5,200 bases of DNA from Methanobacteriota archaeon. GTDB lineage: Archaea > Thermoplasmatota > Thermoplasmata > RBG-16-68-12. Location of the stretch: positions 1-5,200 of the forward strand of contig VBLU01000202.1 of the NCBI GenBank assembly GCA_005879065.1, in the 5' to 3' direction. Positions 1 to 5,200 of this stretch are shown piece by piece. Positions within the stretch are counted from its first letter, which is position 1. Each line of letters starts with the position of its first letter. Made by a program: the position numbers and the translations under genes. The notes under the pieces were generated by a model, which saw nothing but the letters and a program-made list of their open reading frames with translations, did no database searches and was not told the origin of the DNA.

Positions 1-562
1 CATGGACCAATTGCGCGACCCATCGGTCGGCGTCGACGTGACGAAGATCAAGGGCACCTCGCCCGTCTCGCCGTTCGGGACGATTCACGACACTTTCGTG
101 ACTCAGTACAAGGCCGCCACGACGACCACCGCGACCCCGGTTCTGTACACGGATTACACGTACGACGCGGTCTATCTCATCGCCCTCGCGGCGCAGAAGG
201 CCGGTTCGGTCGACGGAAATGCCATCAAGGCAAACCTGCCCGTGATTGCAAAGGGATCTGGAACAGTGATCAAGCCCGGACAATGGTCCCTTGCCTTGAG
301 CACGCTGAACCAGTCCGGAGGTGCCGTGAACTGGGAGGGAGCGGCCGGTTCGGAGGACTTCGACGCGAACGGTGATGTGCGAGGACCCTACGAAGTCTGG
401 GGTGTAAACAGCAGCTTCGGGATCTATCGGATCGCCTTCATCCCGGAGTCGAGCATTCAACCCGCACCTCCGGTGACGATGTCGAGCCAGTCGTTCGGGG
501 CAGCGACGCCAAGCACATTCTCGGAAAAGGTTCAGGCCGCGATCGTTTCACGCCGGTTCTGA
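1..562 (+). CDS. Branched-chain amino acid-type ABC transporter substrate-binding protein, C-terminal part (5' end outside window)
   Basis: This is the extracellular ligand-capturing subunit of a HAAT-family (LivK-like, periplasmic binding protein type I) importer. The frame is open to the left edge; the ATG at position 2 is almost certainly internal, because no signal peptide or lipobox follows and the first lobe is absent. About 186 residues are visible. The segment YTYDAVYLIALAAQKAG (about residues 52-68) is the family's conserved helix. The stretch around residues 110-135, with EGAAGSEDFDANGDVRGPYE, matches the usual 'YEGASGPVEFDxNGDVxGPYEIW' region. The last 35 or so residues are a polar tail rich in Ser, Thr and Pro. 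It ends in TGA at 560-562, converging on livF 30 bases away. The ligand cannot be told from this fragment; branched-chain or other amino acids, or amides, are all possible. Partnership with the convergent Liv operon is inferred from adjacency. Confidence 0.88.
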   Translation, partial: MDQLRDPSVGVDVTKIKGTSPVSPFGTIHDTFVTQYKAATTTTATPVLYTDYTYDAVYLIALAAQKAGSVDGNAIKANLPVIAKGSGTVIKPGQWSLALSTLNQSGGAVNWEGAAGSEDFDANGDVRGPYEVWGVNSSFGIYRIAFIPESSIQPAPPVTMSSQSFGAATPSTFSEKVQAAIVSRRF

Positions 563-568
563 ACCACC

Positions 569-587
569 TTTCCATTTTCCGTTTCTT
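569..587 (+). terminator. T-rich tract, probable archaeal-type terminator for the substrate-binding protein gene
   Basis: The 19 bases starting 7 bases after the TGA read TTTCCATTTTCCGTTTCTT on the + strand (13 T, in runs of 3-4). No GC-rich hairpin precedes them. Archaeal RNA polymerase commonly terminates at such U-rich tracts, so this fits a hairpin-independent terminator for the rightward gene. The opposite strand is A-rich here, so it would not serve livF, whose terminator would lie further left inside the substrate-binding protein gene. Confidence 0.4.
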
Positions 588-592
588 GTGAG

Positions 593-1372
593 TCAGCCTT
601 GGCCTCCCAGGTAGAGCTTCCCGACGTCCGTGTTGTGGAGCAGCCAGTCTCCTGTCCCCTCGAACCGGTTCCGGCCCGTTTCGAGCACGTATCCGCGGTG
701 CGCGATGGCGAGGGCCTTCTTCGCATTCTGCTCGACCATGACAATCCCAGTGCCTTGTTTGTTGATCTCGACAATTTTGGAGAAGACGTTATCCACGAGC
801 TTGGGAGCAAGCCCGGCCGAGGGCTCATCGATCAGGAGCACGTCCGGGTCGAGCATCATCGATTTCGCGAGCGCGACCATCTGCTGCTCCCCGCCGCTCA
901 AGCTACCAGCTGCTTCGCGGAGTTTCGGCTGCAGATTCGGAAACAACTCGATGGTTTCCGTGGCTCGCTTCCGGATTTGCGCATCCGTCATCCGGGCCTG
1001 CGTCCGCTTCTGAGATCCCCGATTCCACGGGAGCGGAATGGGGGAGATTCTCCGAGTAATCGCGCCCATCTCGAGATTCTCCAGGACGGTGAGCGTGGGA
1101 AATGTGTTGTTCGTTTGCGGGACATAGCCCAAGCCCATGATGACAAGGTCTCGAGGATGGAACCCGGTAATGTCCGTATCTCGGAACAGGACCCGGCCCT
1201 CCGTGGGACGAAGGAGGCCGAACATGGTCTTGATGAGGGTCGATTTGCCCGCGCCGTTAGGTCCGATGAGCGCGACCATCTCCCCCTCCTCCAGGGTCAT
1301 CGAGACCCCATGGAGAATCTCCATCTCCCCGTAGCCCGACCGGAGGTTCTGGGCTTGGAGCAGCAATTTCAT
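593..1372 (-). CDS. livF: Branched-chain amino acid-type ABC transporter ATP-binding protein LivF
   Basis: This is one of the two cytoplasmic ATPases of a HAAT importer, 259 residues. Visible motifs in order: Walker A GPNGAGKST at 37-45, Q-loop Gln at 86 (GYVPQ), signature LSGGEQ at 158-163, Walker B VLLIDEP at 178-184, D-loop SAGLAP at 185-190, and VEQN at 213-216. Gln at the H-loop position is typical of LivF, so it is not a defect. The C-terminal GDWLLHNTDVGKLYLGG is the usual LivF ending. Residues about 105-130, between ENLEMGA and the helical subdomain, form a basic insertion longer than in most relatives. I chose the ATG at 1370-1372 because the homologous N-terminus (LLLQAQNLRSGYG) begins there and it overlaps the stop of the livG tail frame as ATGA. 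The frame stays open upstream to 1513, but that part is livG coding sequence read out of frame. The only G-run lies directly against the ATG, so translation probably depends on coupling to livG. Confidence 0.95.
   Translation of the reverse strand: MKLLLQAQNLRSGYGEMEILHGVSMTLEEGEMVALIGPNGAGKSTLIKTMFGLLRPTEGRVLFRDTDITGFHPRDLVIMGLGYVPQTNNTFPTLTVLENLEMGAITRRISPIPLPWNRGSQKRTQARMTDAQIRKRATETIELFPNLQPKLREAAGSLSGGEQQMVALAKSMMLDPDVLLIDEPSAGLAPKLVDNVFSKIVEINKQGTGIVMVEQNAKKALAIAHRGYVLETGRNRFEGTGDWLLHNTDVGKLYLGGQG
1369..1372 (-). promoter_or_regulatory. ATGA overlap coupling the livG tail frame to livF
   Basis: The livF start ATG (1370-1372) and the TGA that ends the livG tail frame (1369-1371) share bases as ATGA, the classic arrangement for translational coupling. 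The sequence just upstream is a run of six G with no spacer, which is not a usable Shine-Dalgarno position for this ATG. Confidence 0.6.
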
Positions 1373-1502
1373 CCCCCCAGATACGACTCGATCACGGCCG
1401 GGTCCGCCTTCACCGTCTCCGGAGGGCCTTCCGCGATCCGACGGCCTTGATGCATCACAATGACCCAATCGCATCGGTTCATGACGACATTCATGTCGTG
1501 TT

Positions 1503-1506
1503 CGAT
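1503..1506 (-). other. Deletion junction within livG (4-base microhomology)
   Basis: On the minus strand the bases ATCG at 1506-1503 fit both sides of the break. They complete CCA TCG (Pro-Ser) of the upstream DEPS motif and also begin ATC GAA CAC (Ile-Glu-His) of the downstream IEHDM motif. This is the pattern left when two ATCG copies recombine and the sequence between them is lost. From family alignments in memory the loss is roughly 80-95 bases. Its length must be one more than a multiple of three, because the tail is displaced to the -1 frame. Confidence 0.65.
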
Positions 1507-2057
1507 GGCTCATCGAGGAGGACCAGGGTCGGGTCCGACATCAACGCACGCGAGAGCTCAAGAAGTTTTTTTTGTCCACCCGAGAGGGATCGCGCGTGCT
1601 CGTTCGCGAGTCCTTCGAGCTGCGTCAATTTCAGCACCTCCCGGGCGCGGGCCCGGCATCGTATTTCGTCGCGTTTCACTTCGCCCGGTTTGACGAAGAG
1701 GTTGAGCAAATGCTCCCCCGCGTTATCCTTCGCTGCGAGGACGAGGTTCTCGAGGACCGTTAGGTTCCGAAGCTCGTGAGGAATCTGCCACGTCTTCGTA
1801 AGTCCGAGGCGCACAATTTCGTAAGGCGGCAGGCCGTCGATGCGTGCGTCTCCGAACCAAATCTCCCCGCCGTCGGGGCGATACAGTCCCGCGATGATGT
1901 TGAACAGAGTCGATTTCCCCGCGCCGTTCGGTCCAATGAGACCCGTAATGGATCCCGGAAGGACCGCCAAGCTGCACCGATCGACGGCCCGGATCCCACC
2001 GAACGCCTTCTCGATGCCATTCACCTGAAGGATCGGTCCGGAGGCCATACCCGCGGT

Positions 2058-3401
2058 TCACCTCAATACGCGTTTGTGCTCTCGGAGGACTCCCTCTGGA
2101 CGATAGATGATCAAAATGATCAACAGCACGCCGATGAACATCAGTCTGAGGTAGAAGATGGTGTCCCCAATCGCCCGCGGTGCGTACTGCTGGAGGAAGA
2201 CAAACACCCATCCCAATCCGTAGAGCACGAACGCTGCGACGATGGCGCTCCTTGCCCACGCCCGCTCTCGGACGGTGGTGAGGATTCGACTCCGGGCCGA
2301 CGGCCAGATGAAGCGACCGACAAAGAGGACGAAAACGAGGAGGACGGCGGCCGCAACGCCTGTGGCAATCAACAGGGAACGGATGCCGGGAAGGCCCTCG
2401 GCGAGGGCGCTCGGAATGTAGTCTTTCAACTGCACGGACAGCCACTCGAAGCCGTAGATCAGGAACGCGCCGAAAATGGCCCCTCGGTTGTTGCCGGATC
2501 CACCCACGATGACCATCACCCAAACGGAGAACGTCACGGAAGGAGCGAAGCTGGAGGACGGTGAAATATAGCCCAGTGTGACCGCGAACAGGGCGCCAGC
2601 TAGACCCATCAATGCTCCACCCAACGCGAACGCCTGGAGTTTGTAATTGAACGTGTTTTTTCCGAGAGCCATCGTGGCTTCCTCGTCCTCGCGGATCGCC
2701 CTCAGAACCCGACCCCACGGGGATTCCGCCATGAATTGAAGGAGGAGGATGAACAACAGGAGAATCGCGGACCCGATTCCGACGATCGTGAGCGCATTCA
2801 GGAAGGGCGCGTCGGCCGTCGTAAAGGCAATAGGCTTCGGGATACCTGTGATTCCAATGGCGCCACCCGTCACCGACTGCAGGTTGTTGGCGAAGATCTG
2901 GAGAATCGAGGCGAAGGCCAGCGTCGCAATCGCGAGATAGTCGGCCCGTAGCCGTAGTGCCGGAAGCGCGATGATCGCCGCGGTCGCCCCGGACGCGAAC
3001 ATCGCGAGAATGATCCCTGCCGCCAGGGGGAGGGAGTAACCGCCGAGATGCCCCGGGTAGACCGGAATCCCGCCGACGACGATCGGCGGGGAGGGAGCGG
3101 TAATGGCGATCGCCGCGACGTACGCCCCGATCAGGTAGAAACCGGCAATCCCGGCATTGAACAGCCCCGTGTAACCCCATTGAAGGTTGAAGCCGAGTGC
3201 GAGGACGGCGAAGATGATTGCGATACTGGCGTAGAATCCGAGATTCGTCAAGATCCCTTGCGTCGAAGCTCCGGCCAACAAGCCTGCGATCACGCCCGCG
3301 CCGACGATGCCCGCGATGGCGAGGAAGGCGACGATCCCGCCCCACGGTACGGTGGGCACTGGAGCTTGTTTCGAGACATGCGTGGAAGCACCGCCTGTCA
3401 C
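2058..3401 (-). CDS. livM: Branched-chain amino acid-type ABC transporter permease LivM, with extended C-terminal region
   Basis: This is an integral membrane permease of the importer, 447 residues, paired with LivH. Family landmarks: GFNLQWGYTGLFNAGIAGFYLIGAY at about 70-94; LPALRLRADYLAIATLAFASILQ at 146-168; SVTGGAIGITGIPKP at 176-190; and the ATPase-contacting cytoplasmic loop SPWGRVLRAIREDEEATMALG at 227-247. The family's end motif appears late, as YRPEGVLREH at 433-442. Many relatives have 300-360 residues. The extra length here is about residues 340-411, holding two added hydrophobic segments (about 341-366 and 384-404) joined by a basic loop. The start is GTG at 3399-3401, chosen because GGAGGT (3411-3416) lies nine bases upstream and the first membrane segment (about 20-44) follows; no in-frame ATG is near. 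It begins three bases after the livH stop and ends nine bases before livG, so it is co-transcribed with them. Confidence 0.94.
   Translation of the reverse strand: MTGGASTHVSKQAPVPTVPWGGIVAFLAIAGIVGAGVIAGLLAGASTQGILTNLGFYASIAIIFAVLALGFNLQWGYTGLFNAGIAGFYLIGAYVAAIAITAPSPPIVVGGIPVYPGHLGGYSLPLAAGIILAMFASGATAAIIALPALRLRADYLAIATLAFASILQIFANNLQSVTGGAIGITGIPKPIAFTTADAPFLNALTIVGIGSAILLLFILLLQFMAESPWGRVLRAIREDEEATMALGKNTFNYKLQAFALGGALMGLAGALFAVTLGYISPSSSFAPSVTFSVWVMVIVGGSGNNRGAIFGAFLIYGFEWLSVQLKDYIPSALAEGLPGIRSLLIATGVAAAVLLVFVLFVGRFIWPSARSRILTTVRERAWARSAIVAAFVLYGLGWVFVFLQQYAPRAIGDTIFYLRLMFIGVLLIILIIYRPEGVLREHKRVLR
2059..2064 (-). promoter_or_regulatory. Ribosome binding site of livG
   Basis: GAGGTG on the minus strand overlaps the TGA stop of livM (2058-2060) and sits ten bases before the livG ATG at 2048. 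It fixes the livG start and indicates translation linked to the end of livM. Confidence 0.7.
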
Positions 3402-3404
3402 GAC

Positions 3405-4496
3405 TCACCTACCTCCATTCGCTTCACCCGTCGGGGTTTCGCTCCTGCGGCGCTCACCCAGGACGACGAAGAGGATGATGAACGGAATTGCGACCTTGTA
3501 CGCGGTGCCGAACTGCAATCCGATGACGTCCGGACGTTCGAGCCAGAGCAGAAACGGAACCGACATCTCTTGAGAAAGTCCGACGAGAAGACCACCGAGC
3601 ATCGCCCCGTACGGCGAGCCGATTCCGCCGACAATGACGGCCGCGAAGATCAGCAAGATGATGTCGAAACCCATGGTGGGGTTGAGGGCGGTACCCAAAC
3701 CAAGCAGGACGCCCGCGGTCGAGGCGAAGGAGCAGCTCACAACCCAAGCTGCGTAGGTGACGCGCTTCGTATCGATGCCCGTCGCCTTCGCGAGCTCGAG
3801 ATTGTCGGCCGTCGCCCGCATCGCCTTCCCCAGATTCGTGTACTTCAGCAAAACGTGGGCTGAGAACACGAGCGTGAGTCCGACCCCGAGCGTGAGGAAT
3901 CCGCGGACGGGGTGGAGGCCGACACCCGGAATCAGTACAATGTCCTGCGAGGCGGGCACCGGATAGAGCCACTCTTGAGTCCCCGCCACGGCTCGTACGC
4001 CATTTTGGATGATGAGTCCGACGCCTACGGAGGCGACGATGGGAGGGACCGGTCCGCGGCCTTCGAGACGTGCAAAGATGACGACCTCGAGCAGGACACC
4101 GACCACCGCGAGGACGAGAAACGAGACAATGGCTCCCCAGATGAGGGAGAGGCCGTTGAGGCTGAGGAGCAGCGCCAGATAGGCCCCGAGCGTCATCAGA
4201 TCTCCGTACGCAAAATTGGCGAAACCGCGGATTCCGTAGAGGACCGTGAGGCCGATCGCCGCGACAATCACGATGCTACTGACGACCAATCCTCCGACGG
4301 CGTACTGCAGGATGATCGTGCCGAACAGGACGGTAAGTCCACCAACGAAGGCGAGGAACAGGACCGTTACGATGGATGCTTGGAAAAGGCGTCGACGGAA
4401 CTGACGAGTCGGGCGTAGGGCCGCCCATCGCGTGGACCCCCGGCTCGTGGGAGATGGCAGCGACCCGGAGACTTGGGCCATGGTAGACTCTAACAT
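3405..4496 (-). CDS. livH: Branched-chain amino acid-type ABC transporter permease LivH
   Basis: First gene of the operon: the other membrane permease of the importer, up to 363 residues. After a basic, polar N-terminal stretch of about 40 residues come hydrophobic segments at roughly 41-60, 65-87, 95-112, 118-142, 152-170, 199-218, 245-270, 277-312 and 333-347. Family landmarks are GLTVLYGIRGFANFAYGDLMTLGAY (82-106), the ATPase-contacting loop TNLGKAMRATADNLELAKATGI (220-241) and AAVIVGGIGSPYGAMLGGLLVG (285-306). The C-terminus is short and basic. Two starts are possible: ATG at 4494-4496 or ATG at 4479-4481 (residue 6). Neither has a Shine-Dalgarno sequence. I prefer 4496 because a TATA-like element lies about 25 bases upstream, fitting a leaderless transcript. 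The gene ends at TGA 3405-3407, three bases before livM. Substrate specificity cannot be read from the permease. Confidence 0.94.
   Translation of the reverse strand: MLESTMAQVSGSLPSPTSRGSTRWAALRPTRQFRRRLFQASIVTVLFLAFVGGLTVLFGTIILQYAVGGLVVSSIVIVAAIGLTVLYGIRGFANFAYGDLMTLGAYLALLLSLNGLSLIWGAIVSFLVLAVVGVLLEVVIFARLEGRGPVPPIVASVGVGLIIQNGVRAVAGTQEWLYPVPASQDIVLIPGVGLHPVRGFLTLGVGLTLVFSAHVLLKYTNLGKAMRATADNLELAKATGIDTKRVTYAAWVVSCSFASTAGVLLGLGTALNPTMGFDIILLIFAAVIVGGIGSPYGAMLGGLLVGLSQEMSVPFLLWLERPDVIGLQFGTAYKVAIPFIILFVVLGERRRSETPTGEANGGR
3411..3416 (-). promoter_or_regulatory. Ribosome binding site deciding the GTG start of livM
   Basis: GGAGGT on the minus strand is a full Shine-Dalgarno match nine bases before the GTG at 3401. 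It lies inside the last codons of livH. It supports a non-ATG start that a simple ATG search would miss. Confidence 0.75.
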
Positions 4497-4516
4497 GCGA
4501 GGAAAGTGGCAAACCC

Positions 4517-4531
4517 CATTAACCTTTGCGG
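4517..4531 (-). promoter_or_regulatory. Possible archaeal promoter (BRE/TATA-like) of the livHMGF operon
   Basis: Read on the minus strand, the purine-rich CGCAAAGG (4531-4524), resembling a BRE, runs into TTAATG (4522-4517), the most AT-rich spot before livH. Its centre is about 25 bases from the ATG at 4496, the distance expected if transcription starts at the start codon. The TATA match is weak (TTAA core only). No Shine-Dalgarno sequence precedes the ATG, which agrees with a leaderless mRNA. Confidence 0.35.
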
Positions 4532-4537
4532 CATCCG

Positions 4538-4552
4538 CGAAAAGTCTTACAA
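4538..4552 (+). promoter_or_regulatory. Possible archaeal promoter (BRE/TATA-like) of the methyltransferase gene
   Basis: CGAAAAG (4538-4544) resembles a BRE and is followed by TCTTACAA (4545-4552), a weak TATA-like octamer. Its centre is 25-26 bases upstream of the GTG at 4574, again fitting a leaderless transcript. There is no Shine-Dalgarno sequence between this element and the GTG. The two TATA-like elements of this divergent region are only about 20 bases apart. Confidence 0.35.
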
Positions 4553-4558
4553 TCCGCG

Positions 4559-4569
4559 CGACATTGTCG
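4559..4569. repeat. Short palindrome CGACA-T-TGTCG between promoter and methyltransferase start
   Basis: Two perfect 5-base arms around a single T lie just downstream of the TATA-like element at 4545-4552 and five bases before the GTG at 4574. The position would suit an operator for the rightward gene, but arms this short arise often by chance, and no second copy flanks the livH promoter. Confidence 0.2.
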
Positions 4570-4573
4570 TGAC

Positions 4574-5200
4574 GTGGAACCCCTTCGGGTCGTGCTTCTC
4601 GAGCCGTCCGGTGCCAAGCATCTTGTGGTCCTTGACCAAGAGATCGTGAGCGTCCCCGCGGTCGGTGTCGTCCGAGCGGACACGTTGCGAGAATTGGTCG
4701 GTCGTCGGTGGACGGTGGGGGGTCGAACGTTCCTCGTGCTGACCCCCTCGATCAGGGACCACGTGGAACTGCTGCGACGGCAAGCCCAGATCATCGGTCC
4801 GAAGGACGCACCTGTGCTCGTTTGGAACTGCGACCTGAAGCCAGGTGATTTTGTCGTGGAGGTTGGCGCCGGCTCGGGCGCAATGACCCTCGCGTTGGCC
4901 CACGCCGTCGGCTCGAAGGGTCGCGTCGTCACCTACGATGTGCGAGCCGATTTCTTGGAACAGGCACGTCGAAACGTCGCTGCCGCGAACCTCGACGGTC
5001 CGGTCGAATTCAAGGTTGGGGACGCTCGTGCCGGCATCGTAGAACGTGACGTGGATGCGATAATCCTCGACATCCCCGATCCCTGGGAAGCCGTGGGCAG
5101 TGCATCGGATGCCTTGCAGCCCTGTGGCCACTTCGGGTCGTACTCCCCCAACGGGGAGCAGGTGAACCGCACGGTGAAAGCGCTCCGGGCCGGGACCTTC
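4574..5200 (+). CDS. trmI: tRNA (adenine-N1)-methyltransferase, TrmI family (3' end outside window)
   Basis: A SAM-dependent enzyme that makes 1-methyladenosine in the T-loop of tRNA (position 58, and in some archaea also 57), which stabilises tRNA folding. The 209 visible residues show a small N-terminal beta domain (about 1-60), then RRQAQIIGPKDAPVL (68-82), the family's 'RxxQxIxPKD' linker. The Rossmann methyltransferase fold follows: motif I VVEVGAGSGAMTLALA at 94-109, acidic Asp122 after strand 2 (VTYDVR), GDAR at 149-152, and the signature DIPDPW at 166-171, whose first Asp is the conserved catalytic-site residue. SYSPNGEQV at 189-197 matches the family's 'YSPxxEQV'. Family members are about 250-280 residues, so some 45-70 are missing at the right edge. 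GTG at 4574 is chosen because the fold begins directly after it and a TATA-like element fits; an in-frame TTG at 4526 would overlap that promoter, and a stop lies at 4520. It is divergent from livH, with no functional link evident. Confidence 0.88.
   Translation, partial: MEPLRVVLLEPSGAKHLVVLDQEIVSVPAVGVVRADTLRELVGRRWTVGGRTFLVLTPSIRDHVELLRRQAQIIGPKDAPVLVWNCDLKPGDFVVEVGAGSGAMTLALAHAVGSKGRVVTYDVRADFLEQARRNVAAANLDGPVEFKVGDARAGIVERDVDAIILDIPDPWEAVGSASDALQPCGHFGSYSPNGEQVNRTVKALRAGTF

Larger units (their letters stand above)
1369..2048 (-). pseudogene. livG: livG, ABC transporter ATP-binding protein, broken by an internal deletion and frameshift
   Basis: This is the second ATPase of the importer. 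The N-terminal 182 residues look normal: Walker A GPNGAGKST at 39-47, Q-loop Gln 88 within LTKTWQIPHELRNLT, signature LSGGQ at 155-159, and Walker B LVLLDEP at 175-181. After Ser182 the frame adds only NTT and stops at TGA 1491-1493. The typical LivG tail follows at once in the -1 frame from 1506: residues EHDMNVVMNRC, then VIVMHQGRRIAEGPP, ending in SYLGG and TGA at 1369-1371. LivG proteins normally have about 28 residues between DEPS and EHDM, including the D-loop; these are absent. The pieces total about 227 residues against a usual 250-260. Start: ATG at 2046-2048 with GAGGTG (2059-2064) ten bases upstream. As sequenced, the product lacks the D-loop and the H-loop His and should not be a working ATPase. 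An assembly or sequencing error is the alternative. Confidence 0.85.

Noticed and set aside
2..4. ATG at position 2 as the true start of the substrate-binding protein
   Set aside because: The protein would lack the signal sequence and the whole first lobe; the frame is open to the window edge.
599..1450. Long plus-strand open frame opposite livF (283 codons)
   Set aside because: It lies antisense to a well-conserved ATPase, with Arg/Asp/Glu/Leu-rich composition and no recognisable domain.
593..1513. LivF as a 306-residue protein starting at 1513
   Set aside because: The first 47 residues resemble no ABC ATPase and are livG coding sequence read in another frame; homology begins at the ATG at 1372.
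1566..1573. Run of eight A (minus strand) inside livG as a slippery site or source of the frameshift
   Set aside because: The protein reads LSGGQKKLLELSRAL in frame straight through the run, so no indel is present. A -1 slip there, which would be needed to reach the tail frame, meets a TGA at 1558-1560.
1776..2564. Plus-strand open frame opposite livM and livG (262 codons)
   Set aside because: Highly acidic and polar, as expected from the complement of hydrophobic membrane codons; no support as a gene.
1723..3408. Long minus-strand open frame of 561 codons overlapping livM and livG
   Set aside because: It is Arg-rich, low in hydrophobic order, and overlaps clearly homologous LivM and LivG in other frames; typical of high-GC shadow frames.
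3048..4418. Plus-strand open frames opposite livM and livH (271 and 168 codons)
   Set aside because: Same antisense pattern over membrane protein genes, rich in Asp, Glu and Arg, with no motif.
4519..5172. Minus-strand open frames opposite the methyltransferase gene
   Set aside because: The plus strand reads a complete set of TrmI motifs through this region without a stop; the minus frames show no family features.
1..5200. CRISPR array, tRNA/rRNA gene, insertion sequence or integration site
   Set aside because: No regularly spaced repeats, no cloverleaf or rRNA-like stretch, no transposase motifs and no terminal inverted repeats were seen; the window is almost fully occupied by the six genes.

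Overview
This window looks like high-GC archaeal DNA. The best evidence is the gene at the right edge, an archaeal-type tRNA (adenine-N1)-methyltransferase. Supporting evidence is a pair of divergent genes with TATA-like elements about 25 bases upstream of their start codons and no ribosome binding site, plus a T-tract rather than a hairpin after the first gene. A Thermoplasmatota-like archaeon is my guess; nothing here proves the lineage.

Layout. Positions 1-562 (+) hold the C-terminal part of a branched-chain amino acid type (LivK-like) substrate-binding protein that enters from the left. After a 30-base T-rich gap, a compact minus-strand operon runs from 4496 down to 593. In transcription order it is livH (permease), livM (permease), livG (ATPase, broken) and livF (ATPase). 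Spacing is tight: 3 bases between livH and livM, 9 between livM and livG, and an ATGA overlap between the livG remnant and livF. Clear Shine-Dalgarno sequences precede the internal genes livM and livG. A 77-base divergent promoter region (4497-4573) separates livH from the methyltransferase gene, which starts at 4574 (+) and runs off the right edge.

Together the Liv genes would make an ABC importer of the HAAT family: LivK-like protein captures the ligand, LivH and LivM form the pore, LivG and LivF power it. The methyltransferase is functionally unrelated and shares only the promoter region.

The main surprise is livG. The reading frame ends just after Walker B, and the family's expected C-terminal tail continues immediately in another frame. 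Roughly 28 residues, including the D-loop, are missing at the join, where a 4-base ATCG could have served as microhomology. This is either a real recent inactivation or an assembly error. Secondary points are an extra two-helix segment near the C-terminus of LivM, a small insertion in LivF, and compact back-to-back promoters. I found no mobile element, CRISPR array, RNA gene or novel defence-like system.
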